This document shows, piece after piece, positions 1-9,373 of a stretch of DNA of 64,000 bases. The DNA comes from Methylobacterium sp. PvR107 (lineage in GTDB: Bacteria > Pseudomonadota > Alphaproteobacteria > Rhizobiales > Beijerinckiaceae): positions 4,491,501-4,555,500 of the forward strand of contig NZ_JAFIBW010000001.1 in the NCBI RefSeq assembly GCF_017833295.1. The letters are read 5' to 3'. Position 1 is the first letter of the stretch. Each line of letters begins with the position of its first letter. The notes beneath the pieces are model-generated. The model was not told the DNA's origin, did not search any database, and was given only the letters and a program-made list of their open reading frames with translations. The position numbers were made by a program, and so were the translations under genes.

Positions 1-2
1 TC

Positions 3-1490
3 GGGATGTTCATGGCGATCCTGGACATCCAGATCGTCTCGGCCTCCCTGAACGAGATCCAGGCCGGCCTCTCGGCCTCGGGCGACGAGATTCCCTGGGT
101 CCAGACCAGCTACCTCGTCGCCGAGGTCATCTCGATCCCGCTCTCCGGCACCCTGTCGCGGGTACTCTCGACGCGCTGGATGTTCGCGATCTCGGCCGGC
201 GGCTTCACCGCCATGAGCCTGATGTGCGCCACCTCCTCGTCGATCGGCGAGATGATCGTCTGGCGGGCTGCCCAGGGCTTCATCGGCGGCGGCATGATCC
301 CGACCGTCTTCGCCGCGGCCTTTACGATCTTTCCGCCCTCCAAGCGGACCATCGTGTCGCCGATGATCGGCCTCGTGGCGACGCTGGCGCCGACGATCGG
401 CCCGACGGTGGGCGGCTATCTCACCGACCTGATGTCCTGGCACTGGCTGTTCCTGATCAACGTCGTCCCCGGTATCTTCGTGACGGTCTCGACCTGGATC
501 CTGGTCGATTTCGACGAGCCCAATTACGGCCTGATCAAGTCGTTCGACTGGGCTGGGCTCGCCTTCATGGCCGGGTTCCTCGGCTGCCTCGAATACGTAC
601 TGGAGGAGGGCCCGAACCACGATTGGTTGCAGGACGAGGCGGTCTTCGCCTGCGCGGCGATCTGCGGGACCTCGGCGCTGCTGTTCTTCTGGCGGGTGTT
701 CACCGCCAGGCAGCCGATCGTCGACCTGCGCGCCTTCTCGGACCGGAATTTCGCCAGCGGCTGCGTTGCCAGCTTCGTGCTGGGCATTGGCCTCTACGGG
801 CTGACCTACATCTACCCGGTCTACCTCGCCCGGGTCCGCGGCTACTCGGCGCTGATGATCGGCGAGACCATGTTCGTCTCCGGCCTGTGCATGTTCGCGA
901 CGGCGCCGATCGCGGGCCGCCTGTCCGGCAAGGTCGATCCGCGCCTCATGATGGGGCTCGGCTTCGTCGGCTTCGCCTGCGGCACGTGGATCGTCACGGG
1001 GCTCACCAAGGACTGGGATTTCTACGAGCTGCTGCTGCCGCAGATCCTGCGGGGTTGCTCGCTCATGCTGTGCATGATCCCGATCAACAACATCGCGCTG
1101 GGGACGCTGCCGCCGGCGCGCATGAAGAACGCGTCGGGCCTGTTCAACCTGACGCGCAATCTCGGCGGCGCGGTCGGCCTCGCGCTGATCAACACGATCC
1201 TCAACGACCGGTGGGACCTTCATCTCACACGGCTTCACGAGCGGTTCACCTGGGCGAACACGGCCGCGCTGGAGCGCCTCGACACCCTGCAGCGCGGCTT
1301 CGAGGCCTACGGCAGCGCTGCGCCCGGCATGGCGCTGCAGGCGATGACGAATACGGTGCGGATCCAGGGTCTGGTGATGGCCTTCGAGGATGTGTTCCTG
1401 GCTCTCACGGCCTTGTTCCTGGCAATCGCCTGCGCCGTACCGTTGATCCGTCGCCCGAACGCCGCGGCGGGCGGGGGCGGCGGGCACTGA
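3..1490 (+). CDS. DHA2-family MFS drug efflux transporter, 5'-truncated by the window edge
   Basis: Inner-membrane proton-driven multidrug exporter of the EmrB/QacA (DHA2, 14-helix) type. About 494 residues are visible and the frame is open to the window edge; full-length relatives are about 510-530 residues, so only the extreme N-terminus is missing. The visible protein opens inside TM1 with A-I-L-D-I-Q-I-V, the DHA2 equivalent of motif D, and has the motif C-like P-T-I-G-P-T-V-G-G in TM5. The C-terminus ends in a Gly-rich tail. No EmrA-like membrane fusion gene is visible downstream, so a partner, if any, lies upstream of the window. The substrate cannot be told from sequence. Confidence 0.85.
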   Translation, partial: GMFMAILDIQIVSASLNEIQAGLSASGDEIPWVQTSYLVAEVISIPLSGTLSRVLSTRWMFAISAGGFTAMSLMCATSSSIGEMIVWRAAQGFIGGGMIPTVFAAAFTIFPPSKRTIVSPMIGLVATLAPTIGPTVGGYLTDLMSWHWLFLINVVPGIFVTVSTWILVDFDEPNYGLIKSFDWAGLAFMAGFLGCLEYVLEEGPNHDWLQDEAVFACAAICGTSALLFFWRVFTARQPIVDLRAFSDRNFASGCVASFVLGIGLYGLTYIYPVYLARVRGYSALMIGETMFVSGLCMFATAPIAGRLSGKVDPRLMMGLGFVGFACGTWIVTGLTKDWDFYELLLPQILRGCSLMLCMIPINNIALGTLPPARMKNASGLFNLTRNLGGAVGLALINTILNDRWDLHLTRLHERFTWANTAALERLDTLQRGFEAYGSAAPGMALQAMTNTVRIQGLVMAFEDVFLALTALFLAIACAVPLIRRPNAAAGGGGGH

Positions 1491-1655
1491 CGGCCCCGGC
1501 CGGCCGGCGCGCGCAGAGCGTGCGGAATCGGACGGCGCGTGCGACCTTCCGCAGCCTGCGCGCAGGATTGCGTTGGCAGGGGGCGGCTCCGATCTGCTAG
1601 AACAGCGCGATGCCTGGCCCGAGAAGCCGGCGCGAAGACGGCCAGGGAACGGCTT

Positions 1656-2810
1656 ATGGACTTCCTCAACGCGATGACCGGCACCGCCGGCGGCTTCTTC
1701 GGCGCCGTGATCCCGTTCCTGTTCGTGCTCACCGTCGTGGTGTTCGTGCACGAGATGGGTCACTTCTTGGTCGGCCGCTGGTGCGGGGTCGGCGTGCACG
1801 CCTTCTCGCTTGGCTTCGGCCCGGAGCTGTTTGGCTTCAACGACCGTCGTGGCACCCGCTGGAAGCTCTGCGCGATCCCGCTGGGCGGCTACGTCAAGTT
1901 CCACGGCGACGTGAACGGGGCGAGCATGCCCGATCCCGAGGCGGTCGCCCGGATGAGCCCGCAGGAGCGGGCGATCAGCTTCCCGACCCAGCCCGTGGCC
2001 AAGCGCGCCGCGATCGTCGCCGCCGGACCGGTGGCGAACTTCATCCTGGCGATCCTGCTCTTCGCCGGCGCGATCTGGCTTGGCGGCCGCTACGAGCTGC
2101 CGGCCCGCGTCTCGTCGGTCGAGCCCGGCAGCGTCGCCGCCCAGGCCGGCTTCCAGCCAGGGGACCTGATCACCGCCATCGACGGCGAGAAGATCGGCGA
2201 CTTCAACGCCATGTACAGGACGGTGACCGGCAGCGCCGGGACGCCGCTCACCTTCACGGTCGAGCGCAGCAACCAGCCGATCACCATCCAGGCGACCCCG
2301 GCGACCTTCGAGGAGAAGACACCGTTCGGCCGCCACCGGATCGGCCGCCTCGGCATCCGCTCGCCCGCCGGCACGGAAGCCCGTCTGGTCCGCTACGGGG
2401 CGCTCGATTCACTCGACCTCGGGGTGCACGAGACCTACTTCGTCGTCGAGCGCACGTTCTCGTATCTCAGCAAGCTCGCCACCGGCCGCGAATCCGCCGA
2501 CCAGCTCTCCGGCCCGATCGGCATCGCCCGTGTCTCCGGCGAGGTCGCCAAGAACGGCGGCGTCGGCGGCCTGGTCGGGCTGATCGCGCTGCTGTCGGTC
2601 TCGATCGGTCTCCTGAACCTCTTCCCGGTGCCGCTGCTCGATGGTGGCCACCTGCTTTTCTACGCCTTCGAGGTCGTGCGCGGCCGCCCGCTGAGCGAGC
2701 GCGCCCAGGAGATCGGGTTCCGCATCGGCCTGGCGCTGGTCCTGATGTTGATGCTGTTCGCCGCCTGGAACGACATCCTCAACCTCGGCGCGTCCTGGCG
2801 GAACACCTGA
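1656..2810 (+). CDS. rseP: RIP metalloprotease RseP (site-2 protease)
   Basis: Intramembrane zinc protease, 384 residues, that cleaves anti-sigma factors and spent signal peptides in the inner membrane. The zinc motif H-E-M-G-H is at residues 32-36 in TM1, a PDZ domain follows at about residues 120-210 (E-P-G-S-V-A-A-Q-A-G-F), and the second catalytic motif L-L-D-G-G-H is at about 327-332. The frame is open upstream to 1539, but the ATG at 1656 is chosen because an AGGGA ribosome site precedes it and TM1 then starts at the usual distance. The usual upstream neighbours (cdsA, dxr) are absent; the exporter fragment lies there instead. bamA follows after a 426-base gap. Confidence 0.95.
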   Translation: MDFLNAMTGTAGGFFGAVIPFLFVLTVVVFVHEMGHFLVGRWCGVGVHAFSLGFGPELFGFNDRRGTRWKLCAIPLGGYVKFHGDVNGASMPDPEAVARMSPQERAISFPTQPVAKRAAIVAAGPVANFILAILLFAGAIWLGGRYELPARVSSVEPGSVAAQAGFQPGDLITAIDGEKIGDFNAMYRTVTGSAGTPLTFTVERSNQPITIQATPATFEEKTPFGRHRIGRLGIRSPAGTEARLVRYGALDSLDLGVHETYFVVERTFSYLSKLATGRESADQLSGPIGIARVSGEVAKNGGVGGLVGLIALLSVSIGLLNLFPVPLLDGGHLLFYAFEVVRGRPLSERAQEIGFRIGLALVLMLMLFAAWNDILNLGASWRNT

Positions 2811-3236
2811 TCCGCTGCCGCCGCGCGACGGCGCTGGGTATCCTGTCCGCACTCCACCGGAAAGGATGCCCCATTCCCGCCGCGATCTCGCCGGGAGAGC
2901 GCCCAGAACGGGCCCTCGCGGGGCGCTGAATCTCGGTTAAAGCCGCGTTCAAGCTTGCGATGGCGGGATTGAAAAGACCCGTCGCCGCAAGCGTTTACGG
3001 GTCGTTCACCACGATCGGTGGTTTGCCCACAGGCGGACGCCACCGTTAAGTGGCGCGAAGGCCACGACCCCCCAAAATCCCCTGACGATGGCCTCCCGCG
3101 CGTTTGCTTGGCAGGGGAATCCCGCTAAGAGCTACGCTTGGACCGAAGCCACGCTTGGACCAGGTGACGGGACGACCGATCAACGGTCGCCTGTGACGGG
3201 CTAACCCCCGCGACCAGAACAGAAACGGGCGATTGC
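2811..3236. other. 426-base leader region of bamA
   Basis: No coding frame convinces here. It contains a direct repeat of the 11-mer ACGCTTGGACC at 3134-3144 and 3151-3161 (17-base period) and an inverted repeat CGACCG/CGGTCG at 3173-3178 and 3184-3189, about 50 bases before the bamA start. It probably holds the promoter and a structured 5' leader for bamA. No particular -35/-10 pair is certain. Confidence 0.4.
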
Positions 3237-5807
3237 ATGATGTCGTTGACGGGGAAGCACCGACGCAAGTCGGTGCGGAGAACCATCGTCCTAGTCACCG
3301 CGGGTCTCGGTGTTGTCCTGGGCGGAGCCGCTCAGGCGCAGCAGATCGTCGTTCAGGGCAACCAGCGCGTCGATGCCGACACGATCCGGTCCTACGTGAC
3401 CGGGACGGCGTCCGGCTCCGCCGAGGAGGCCCGCCGCAACCTGCTGGCGAGCGGCATGTTCTCGGACGTGAAGGTGGCCCAGTCGGGCGGCCGCACGGTG
3501 GTGACGGTCCGCGAGAACAACCTGATCAACCGGGTTGTCTTCGAGGGTAACAAGAAGGTCGAGAAGGCCACCCTCGAGGGTATCGTCGAGGCCAAGGCCC
3601 GCGGCCCCTACAGCGAGGCGATCATCAACGCCGACCTCGCCCGAATCCGCGACGTCTACAAGCGCTTCGGCCGCGGCACCGCCAAGGTGACCTACCGCAC
3701 GGTCGACCTGCCCAACGGCCGGGTCGACGTGATCTATCAGGTCGACGAAGGCGACAAGACCGGCATCATCTCGATCAACTTCGTCGGCAACAACGCCTAC
3801 TCGGAGCGGACGCTGAAGGGGCTGATGAGCTCCTCGGAGATGAACTTCCTGTCGTTCATCAAGACCTCCGACGTCTACGACCCCGACCGCATCACCAACG
3901 ACCTCGACCAGGTCCGCCGCTACTACCTGAAGAACGGCTACGCCGATTTCCAGGTGGTCAGCGCCGACGCGCGCTATGTCGAGGGTGAGAGCTCGGGCTA
4001 CGTCATCACCGTCACGGTGAGCGAGGGCGAGCAGTACAAGGTCGGCGCCGTTCAGGTGGATTCGCGCCTGCCGGGTCTCGACACCGCGCAGCTCAACAGC
4101 GACGTCGCCACCGCCGTGGGCGACGTCTACAACGCCGACGACGTCGAGAAGACGCTCAACAACGTCACCCGTCAGGTGAACCGCGCCGGCTACCCGTTCG
4201 CGCAGGTCCGCCCGACCGGCCAGCGCGACCCGGGGAGCCACCAGGTCTCCCTCGGCTTCGTGGTCGAGGATGGCCCCCACGTCTATGTCGAGCGGATCAA
4301 CATTCGCGGCAACACCCGCACCCGCGACTACGTCATCCGCCGCGAGCTCGATATCGCGGAAGGCGATGCGTACAACCGCGTGCTGACCGACCGCGCCGAG
4401 CGGCGCCTGAACGGCCTGGGCTTCTTCAAGAAGGTCCGCTTCTCCAACGAGCCGGGCTCAGCCCCGGACCGGGTGGTCATCAACATCGATGTCGAGGATC
4501 AGCCCACGGGCTCGTTCTCGGTGGCGGGCGGCTACTCCACCCAGGACGGCATCATCGGCGAGGTCTCGGTCTCCGAGTCGAACTTCCTCGGCCGCGGTCA
4601 GTATGTCCGCCTCGCCGGCACCGGCGGCCAGTACTCGCGCGGCGTCGACTTCTCCTTCACCGAGCCGTACTTCCTCGGCTACCGGCTCGCCGCTGGCTTC
4701 GATGCCTTCTACAAGTACTCCGACCTGACCCGGTACTCGCGCTACGAGACCACGGTCTACGGCGGCCAGCTGCGCCTCGGCCTGCCGATCACCGAGGAGT
4801 TCGGCATCACCCTCCGGTACTCGCTGTACAACACCGAGCTGAAGGTGCCGAACACCCTCAAGCGGCCGTACAACGACTGCTCGATCCCGATCCCGGGCTA
4901 CACCGCCACTTACGCGGCGGGCACGATCGACCCGAACACGGGCCGCAACATCGGCGGCCAGGCGCTGTACCCGAACTGCGCGTATGACGGCGAGGCCTCG
5001 ATCGCCATCAAGGGCTCGCAGGGCAACACCCTGACCTCGCTGGCCGGCCTGACGCTCGCCTACTCGACGCTCGACGTGATCGGCGCGCCGCGGAACGGCC
5101 TCTATGCCGAGCTGAAGCCCGATGTCGCGGGCCTGGGCGGCGACTCCAAGTTCTTCCGCGTGACCGCCGATGCGCGGTACTACAAGGAGATCTTCGAGGA
5201 CGTGGTCGGCTTCGTCCGGTTCCAGGGCGGCCACATCTCGTCGATCGACGGCAAGCCGCTTCGGGTGACCGACGAGTTCTTCCTCGGCCCGTCGCTGGTC
5301 CGCGGCTTCGCGCCGAACGGCATCGGCCCGCGTGACGTCGGCATTGCCGACGCCCGCTCGAACGCGATCGGCGGCTCGACCTATATCGGCGGCACCCTCG
5401 AAGTGCAGTTCCCGCTGCCGCTGGTTCCGCGTGATCTGGGCCTGAAGGGCGCGCTCTTCGCCGACGCCGGCACGCTGTTCGGCTACAACAGCCGCCGGAA
5501 CTTCGACGTGAACGGCGACGGCTTCATCAACGGCACGTCGCCGGTGACCGGGCGTTGCAACTTCAACGCCTTCACAGTCGGCGTCGAGCCGGAATGCGTG
5601 AACGTCCGCGACAGCGCCACGATCCGTTCCTCGGTCGGCGCGTCCATCCTCTGGAACTCGCCGCTCGGCCCGATCCGCTTCGACTATGCCTACGCTCTGT
5701 CGAAGGATGAGGGTATCGCGGTCTACGTGCCGATCCTCGGCAAGTACGGCCACGTCGGCAAGGATCAGACGCAGGCGTTCCGCTTCTCCGGCGGCTCGCG
5801 GTTCTGA
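3237..5807 (+). CDS. bamA: Outer membrane protein assembly factor BamA
   Basis: Core of the BAM complex that folds beta-barrel proteins into the outer membrane; 856 residues, in the normal range. A basic N-terminus and hydrophobic core end in A-Q-A, with signal peptidase cleavage likely after residue 34. Five POTRA repeats follow (about 35-430), starting I-V-V-Q-G-N-Q-R-V, then a 16-stranded barrel from about 440. The loop-6 signature V-R-G-F is at 688-691 and the protein ends in aromatic F (S-R-F), as expected for an outer membrane barrel. Two adjacent ATGs at 3237 and 3240 could both start it. It lies between rseP and lpxD as in most Proteobacteria. Confidence 0.97.
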   Translation: MMSLTGKHRRKSVRRTIVLVTAGLGVVLGGAAQAQQIVVQGNQRVDADTIRSYVTGTASGSAEEARRNLLASGMFSDVKVAQSGGRTVVTVRENNLINRVVFEGNKKVEKATLEGIVEAKARGPYSEAIINADLARIRDVYKRFGRGTAKVTYRTVDLPNGRVDVIYQVDEGDKTGIISINFVGNNAYSERTLKGLMSSSEMNFLSFIKTSDVYDPDRITNDLDQVRRYYLKNGYADFQVVSADARYVEGESSGYVITVTVSEGEQYKVGAVQVDSRLPGLDTAQLNSDVATAVGDVYNADDVEKTLNNVTRQVNRAGYPFAQVRPTGQRDPGSHQVSLGFVVEDGPHVYVERINIRGNTRTRDYVIRRELDIAEGDAYNRVLTDRAERRLNGLGFFKKVRFSNEPGSAPDRVVINIDVEDQPTGSFSVAGGYSTQDGIIGEVSVSESNFLGRGQYVRLAGTGGQYSRGVDFSFTEPYFLGYRLAAGFDAFYKYSDLTRYSRYETTVYGGQLRLGLPITEEFGITLRYSLYNTELKVPNTLKRPYNDCSIPIPGYTATYAAGTIDPNTGRNIGGQALYPNCAYDGEASIAIKGSQGNTLTSLAGLTLAYSTLDVIGAPRNGLYAELKPDVAGLGGDSKFFRVTADARYYKEIFEDVVGFVRFQGGHISSIDGKPLRVTDEFFLGPSLVRGFAPNGIGPRDVGIADARSNAIGGSTYIGGTLEVQFPLPLVPRDLGLKGALFADAGTLFGYNSRRNFDVNGDGFINGTSPVTGRCNFNAFTVGVEPECVNVRDSATIRSSVGASILWNSPLGPIRFDYAYALSKDEGIAVYVPILGKYGHVGKDQTQAFRFSGGSRF

Positions 5808-5817
5808 TAGAAACCTC

Positions 5818-5849
5818 ACGCGTCGGTCGGTTTGTCCCGGCCGACGCGT
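5818..5849 (+). promoter_or_regulatory. Strong stem-loop between bamA stop and lpxD start
   Basis: ACGCGTCGGTCGG (5818-5830) pairs with CCGGCCGACGCGT (5837-5849) around the loop TTTGTC. The 13-base-pair stem has one G-U pair. It begins 11 bases after the bamA stop and ends 8 bases before the lpxD ATG at 5858. It lacks a long T-run, so it is either a weak terminator or attenuator, or an RNA processing or stability element that also covers the lpxD translation start. Confidence 0.6.
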
Positions 5850-5857
5850 TGTCGAAC

Positions 5858-6916
5858 ATGTCAGATCCCATCTTCTTCACCGCCGCCTGCGGCCTGACCC
5901 TCGCCGAAGTCGCGGCAGTCGCCGGCGCGACCCTTCCGGAGGGTGCGAACCCGGACTTCAGGCTCGACGGCGCCGCACCGCTCGAGAGCGCCGGGCCCAG
6001 CGACCTCGCCTACATGGACAATGCCCGCTACGGCGACGCCCTCGCCGCGACCCGGGCGGGTGCCTGTCTGGTCTCCCCCCGGTTCGCGGCGCGCTGCCCG
6101 GCCGGAACCATCTCCCTCATCAGCCGCGATCCCTACCGCGCCTACGCTGTGCTGCTCGGCCGACTGCACCCGGACGCGTTGCGCCCCGGCTCGCAGTTCG
6201 GGGCCCGCGGTATTGCGCCGGGCGCCCATGTCCATACGGATGCGCGGCTTGAGGAGGGTGTCGCGGTCGACCCCGGCGCGGTCATCGGCCCGGGCGCTGA
6301 GGTCGGCACCGGCACGGTGATCGGCGCCAACGCGGTGGTCGGTCCGGGTGTCCGCATCGGCCGCGACTGCGCGATCGGCGCGGGGACCACCCTGAGTCAC
6401 GCGCTCCTCGGCAACCGGGTGATTGTGCATCCGGGGGCGCGGCTCGGCCAGGACGGCTTCGGCTTCGCCATGGGCGCCAGTCATCTCAAGGTGCCGCAGA
6501 TCGGGCGCGTGATCGTCCAGGACGATGTCGAGATCGGCGCCAACACCACGATCGACCGAGGCGCCTCGCGCGACACGGTGATCGGGGAGGGGACCAAGAT
6601 CGACAACCTCGTGCAGATTGCCCACAACGTCGTGATCGGACGCCACTGCGTCATCGTGTCGGGAGTCGGTATCTCGGGCTCGACGACGCTGGAGGATTAC
6701 GTCGTCCTCGGCGGCCAGGTCGGCGTCGTCGGTCACCTGCGCATCGGTCGCGGATCCCAGATCGCCGGCTCGTCCAACGTCAACCGGGATGTCCCGCCGG
6801 GCAGCCGCTGGGGCGGAACCCCCGCCAAGCCCGTGCGGGCCTGGTTCCGGGAACTGACGACGCTGGCCCGTCTCGCCGAGCGCTCCGGGAAGGATTCGGC
6901 GGGCGAGGAATCGTGA
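5858..6916 (+). CDS. lpxD: UDP-3-O-(3-hydroxyacyl)glucosamine N-acyltransferase LpxD
   Basis: Third enzyme of lipid A synthesis: transfers a 3-hydroxyacyl chain from ACP to the 2-amino group of UDP-3-O-acylglucosamine in the cytosol. 352 residues. The N-terminal uridine-binding domain (about 1-105) contains D-L-A-Y-M-D-N, and the left-handed beta-helix of hexapeptide repeats runs from about 110. The catalytic histidine is H256 in [13 protein letters not shown] at 5849 is in frame, but the ATG at 5858 is preferred. No clear Shine-Dalgarno precedes either; the upstream bases are locked in the 5818-5849 stem, so translation may be controlled by that structure. fabZ and lpxA follow. Confidence 0.95.
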   Translation: MSDPIFFTAACGLTLAEVAAVAGATLPEGANPDFRLDGAAPLESAGPSDLAYMDNARYGDALAATRAGACLVSPRFAARCPAGTISLISRDPYRAYAVLLGRLHPDALRPGSQFGARGIAPGAHVHTDARLEEGVAVDPGAVIGPGAEVGTGTVIGANAVVGPGVRIGRDCAIGAGTTLSHALLGNRVIVHPGARLGQDGFGFAMGASHLKVPQIGRVIVQDDVEIGANTTIDRGASRDTVIGEGTKIDNLVQIAHNVVIGRHCVIVSGVGISGSTTLEDYVVLGGQVGVVGHLRIGRGSQIAGSSNVNRDVPPGSRWGGTPAKPVRAWFRELTTLARLAERSGKDSAGEES

Positions 6917-7205
6917 CCTGACGATCCCCCGCCGCAGCCGGCGCGAACGCGGGTCCGAAGGTCACAAGGATCCCCGACCGCTCCCTGGATGCCGCCGCGA
7001 AGCCTCGGCACCTGAGGGCGGGGGACCGGGCACCCGTCCTTTCGGCGCGGCCGGGCTCGCCATCGTGTCAGCGTCCGCCTTGCCGCGCGCGCATGACCGG
7101 GAAGGCCTTGCGCTTCCGACGATTTCTTCCGAAGAGGGCGGTCCGTCCGCCGTCGGCGGTCGGATACCAGGCCGCCTCGGGCGGCACGTCGAGGTGCGGG
7201 ATCTG

Positions 7206-7682
7206 ATGAGTGAGGCGGCGCGCGAGACCGGCGGCGAGCTGGGCACAGCCGATATCCAGACGCTGCTGGAGCTGCTGCCGCACCGCTATCCCTTCCTGAT
7301 GGTGGACCGCATCGTCGAGATCGACCGAGACGAATCCTGCGTCGGTATCAAGAACGTCACCGCCAACGAGCCGCAGTTCATGGGACATTTCCCGGGTCTG
7401 CCGGTCTTTCCCGGCGTGCTCCTGATCGAGGGCATGGCCCAGACGGCCGGCGCCATCTGCTGCCGACACATCCGGACCGACGAGCTGCGCACCAAGCAGG
7501 TGTTCTTCATGACCATCGACAAGTGCAAGTTCCGCAAGCCGGTCACCCCCGGGGACCAGGTCCGCTTCCATATGACGAAGATGAACCAGCGCCGGACCAT
7601 GTGGTGGTTCCGCGGCGAGGCCCGAGTCGACGGGACGCTGGTCGCGGAGGCCGAGATCGGTGCCATGCTGGTGACGGAGTGA
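7206..7682 (+). CDS. fabZ: 3-hydroxyacyl-ACP dehydratase FabZ
   Basis: Hot-dog-fold dehydratase converting (3R)-hydroxyacyl-ACP to trans-2-enoyl-ACP in fatty acid elongation; it competes with the Lpx acyltransferases for hydroxyacyl-ACP. 158 residues. The signature L-L-P-H-R-Y-P-F-L is followed by catalytic H61 (M-G-H-F-P) and E75 (L-I-E-G-M-A-Q). The frame is open back to 7065, but the ATG at 7206 gives the normal family length and is preceded by GAGGTGCGGG. The 289 bases between lpxD and this start hold no convincing gene. The stop overlaps the GTG start of lpxA, implying translational coupling. Confidence 0.95.
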   Translation: MSEAARETGGELGTADIQTLLELLPHRYPFLMVDRIVEIDRDESCVGIKNVTANEPQFMGHFPGLPVFPGVLLIEGMAQTAGAICCRHIRTDELRTKQVFFMTIDKCKFRKPVTPGDQVRFHMTKMNQRRTMWWFRGEARVDGTLVAEAEIGAMLVTE

Positions 7683-8497
7683 GCGCGCCGTTCATCCACG
7701 CGAGCGCCGTGGTCGAGCCCGGCGCCGAGATCGGCGACGGGGCGCGGATCGGCCCCTTCTGCCATGTCGGGCCCGAGGTCGTGCTTGGCCCCGATTGCGA
7801 GCTGGTCAGCCACGTCGTCCTGGCGGGCCGCACCACCATCGGCGCCCGCACCCGGATCTTTCCCTTCGCGTCGATCGGTCACCCGCCGCAGGACCTGAAG
7901 TATCGCGGCGAGGCCTCGACCCTCACGATCGGCTCCGACTGCCTGATCCGTGAGGGCGTCACGATGAACCCCGGCACCAGCGGCGGCGGGCTGGAGACCC
8001 GGGTCGGCGATCACTGCACGTTCCTGGCGAACGCGCATGTCGGCCACGATTGCCGTGTCGGCGACCACGTCATCTTCTCCAACAACGTGATGCTGGCCGG
8101 CCATTGTTCGGTGGGCGATTACGCGATCCTGGGGGGCGGCGCCGCGGTGATTCAATTCGCCCGCGTCGGGGCGCATGCCTTCGTGGGCGGCCTCTCGGGG
8201 CTGGAGAACGACTGCATCCCGTACGGCATGGTGCTCGGCAACCGCGCCACCCTCTCGGGGCTCAACATCATCGGGCTTCAGCGCCGCGGCTTCGCGCGGG
8301 AGGACATCCACGCCCTGCGGCGGGCCTACCGCCTGCTTTTCGCTCCCGAGGGCACGCTGATGGAGCGCGTCGAGGACGTGGCGGCGACCTTCGAGTCCCA
8401 CACGGCGGTGCGGGAGATCCTCGACTTCATCCGCGTCGGCGGCAAGCGCTCGATCTGCACGCCGCGCGAGGTGCCGACCCCGATCAGCGCCGCCTGA
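7679..8497 (+). CDS. lpxA: Acyl-ACP:UDP-N-acetylglucosamine O-acyltransferase LpxA
   Basis: First committed enzyme of lipid A synthesis; forms a cytosolic trimer of left-handed beta-helices. 272 residues from a GTG start that overlaps the fabZ stop (GTGA, 7679-7682). Hexapeptide repeats fill residues 10-190, the catalytic histidine is H123 in V-G-H-D-C, and a helical C-terminal domain with G-L-Q-R-R-G-F follows, as in the family. An upstream in-frame ATG at 7523 lies well inside fabZ and is not used. Transcribed with fabZ, lpxI and lpxB. Confidence 0.95.
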   Translation: MSAPFIHASAVVEPGAEIGDGARIGPFCHVGPEVVLGPDCELVSHVVLAGRTTIGARTRIFPFASIGHPPQDLKYRGEASTLTIGSDCLIREGVTMNPGTSGGGLETRVGDHCTFLANAHVGHDCRVGDHVIFSNNVMLAGHCSVGDYAILGGGAAVIQFARVGAHAFVGGLSGLENDCIPYGMVLGNRATLSGLNIIGLQRRGFAREDIHALRRAYRLLFAPEGTLMERVEDVAATFESHTAVREILDFIRVGGKRSICTPREVPTPISAA

Positions 8498-8509
8498 CCG
8501 GCGCAGGAC

Positions 8510-9373
8510 ATGGCGTTGGCCGATCCCGCGCCCGAGGGGGCTCTCGTCCTGATCGCCGGGGCCGGCCGTCTGCCGGAACTCGTCGCCGAGTCGCTCCGCC
8601 GGGCACACCGGCCGTTCCGGGTGATCGCGCTGCGCGGCTTCACCGGGCGGACCCTGCGCGCCAGCGCCGACGCGACCGTCGATCTCCTCGATCTCGCGGC
8701 CACGCTGAAGCTGCTGCGCCGTTGGGGGCCGGCCCTGGTCGTGCCGGCCGGCGGCGTCTCCCGCCCGAGCCCGGCCGCCATCCTCAACGCCGGTGCGGCG
8801 CTGCGCAACCGCGAGGCCCTGCGCGCCATCGCGGGCGGGGGTGACGACCGCCTGCTCCGCGCCGCATTGGCCCTCGTCGAGGAGGAGGGGCATCGGGTCC
8901 TGGGCGTCCACGAGGCCGCGCCGGACCTGCTCTGTCCGGAGGGCGCCATCGGCCGCCGCGTACCGGGCGCGGAGGCGTCCGTCTCGATCCAAACCGGGCG
9001 GGCCGTGCTCTCCGCCCTGTCGCCCTACGATCTCGGCCAGGCGACGGCGGTCGCCGGCGACCGGGTGCTCGCCGTCGAGGGACCGGAGGGCACCGACCGG
9101 ATGCTTGCCCGGGCGCGCGCCCTCGGGCGCCGGCCCTTCGGTTTCGGGCGCCCCCTGCCGGCGACCGTGCTGGTGAAGGCGCCGAAGGCCGGTCAGGACC
9201 TGCGCGTCGACCTACCGGCGATCGGCCCGCGCACGATCCGGAACGCCGCCCGGGCCGGCTGCGTCGGCCTTGCGCTGGAAGCCGGCGGAACCCTGGTGAT
9301 CGACCGCGAGGCCACCGCCGCGGAGGCCGACCGCCTCGGGCTGTTCGTGATCGGCTACGGGAGCGCGCCATGA
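8510..9373 (+). CDS. lpxI: UDP-2,3-diacylglucosamine pyrophosphatase LpxI
   Basis: Hydrolyses UDP-2,3-diacylglucosamine to lipid X and UMP, the step done by LpxH in gamma- and betaproteobacteria. 287 residues, typical of LpxI (DUF1009). The N-terminal segment L-V-L-I-A-G-A-G-R-L-P and the C-terminal catalytic half with V-K-A-P-K-A-G-Q-D-L-R are recognisable. It lies 12 bases after lpxA and its stop overlaps the lpxB start (ATGA, 9370-9373). The presence of LpxI fits an alphaproteobacterial host. Confidence 0.93.
   Translation: MALADPAPEGALVLIAGAGRLPELVAESLRRAHRPFRVIALRGFTGRTLRASADATVDLLDLAATLKLLRRWGPALVVPAGGVSRPSPAAILNAGAALRNREALRAIAGGGDDRLLRAALALVEEEGHRVLGVHEAAPDLLCPEGAIGRRVPGAEASVSIQTGRAVLSALSPYDLGQATAVAGDRVLAVEGPEGTDRMLARARALGRRPFGFGRPLPATVLVKAPKAGQDLRVDLPAIGPRTIRNAARAGCVGLALEAGGTLVIDREATAAEADRLGLFVIGYGSAP

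Noticed and set aside
7286..8992. A 568-codon open frame on the - strand over fabZ, lpxA and lpxI
   Set aside because: Antisense to three well-identified genes; no domain of its own.
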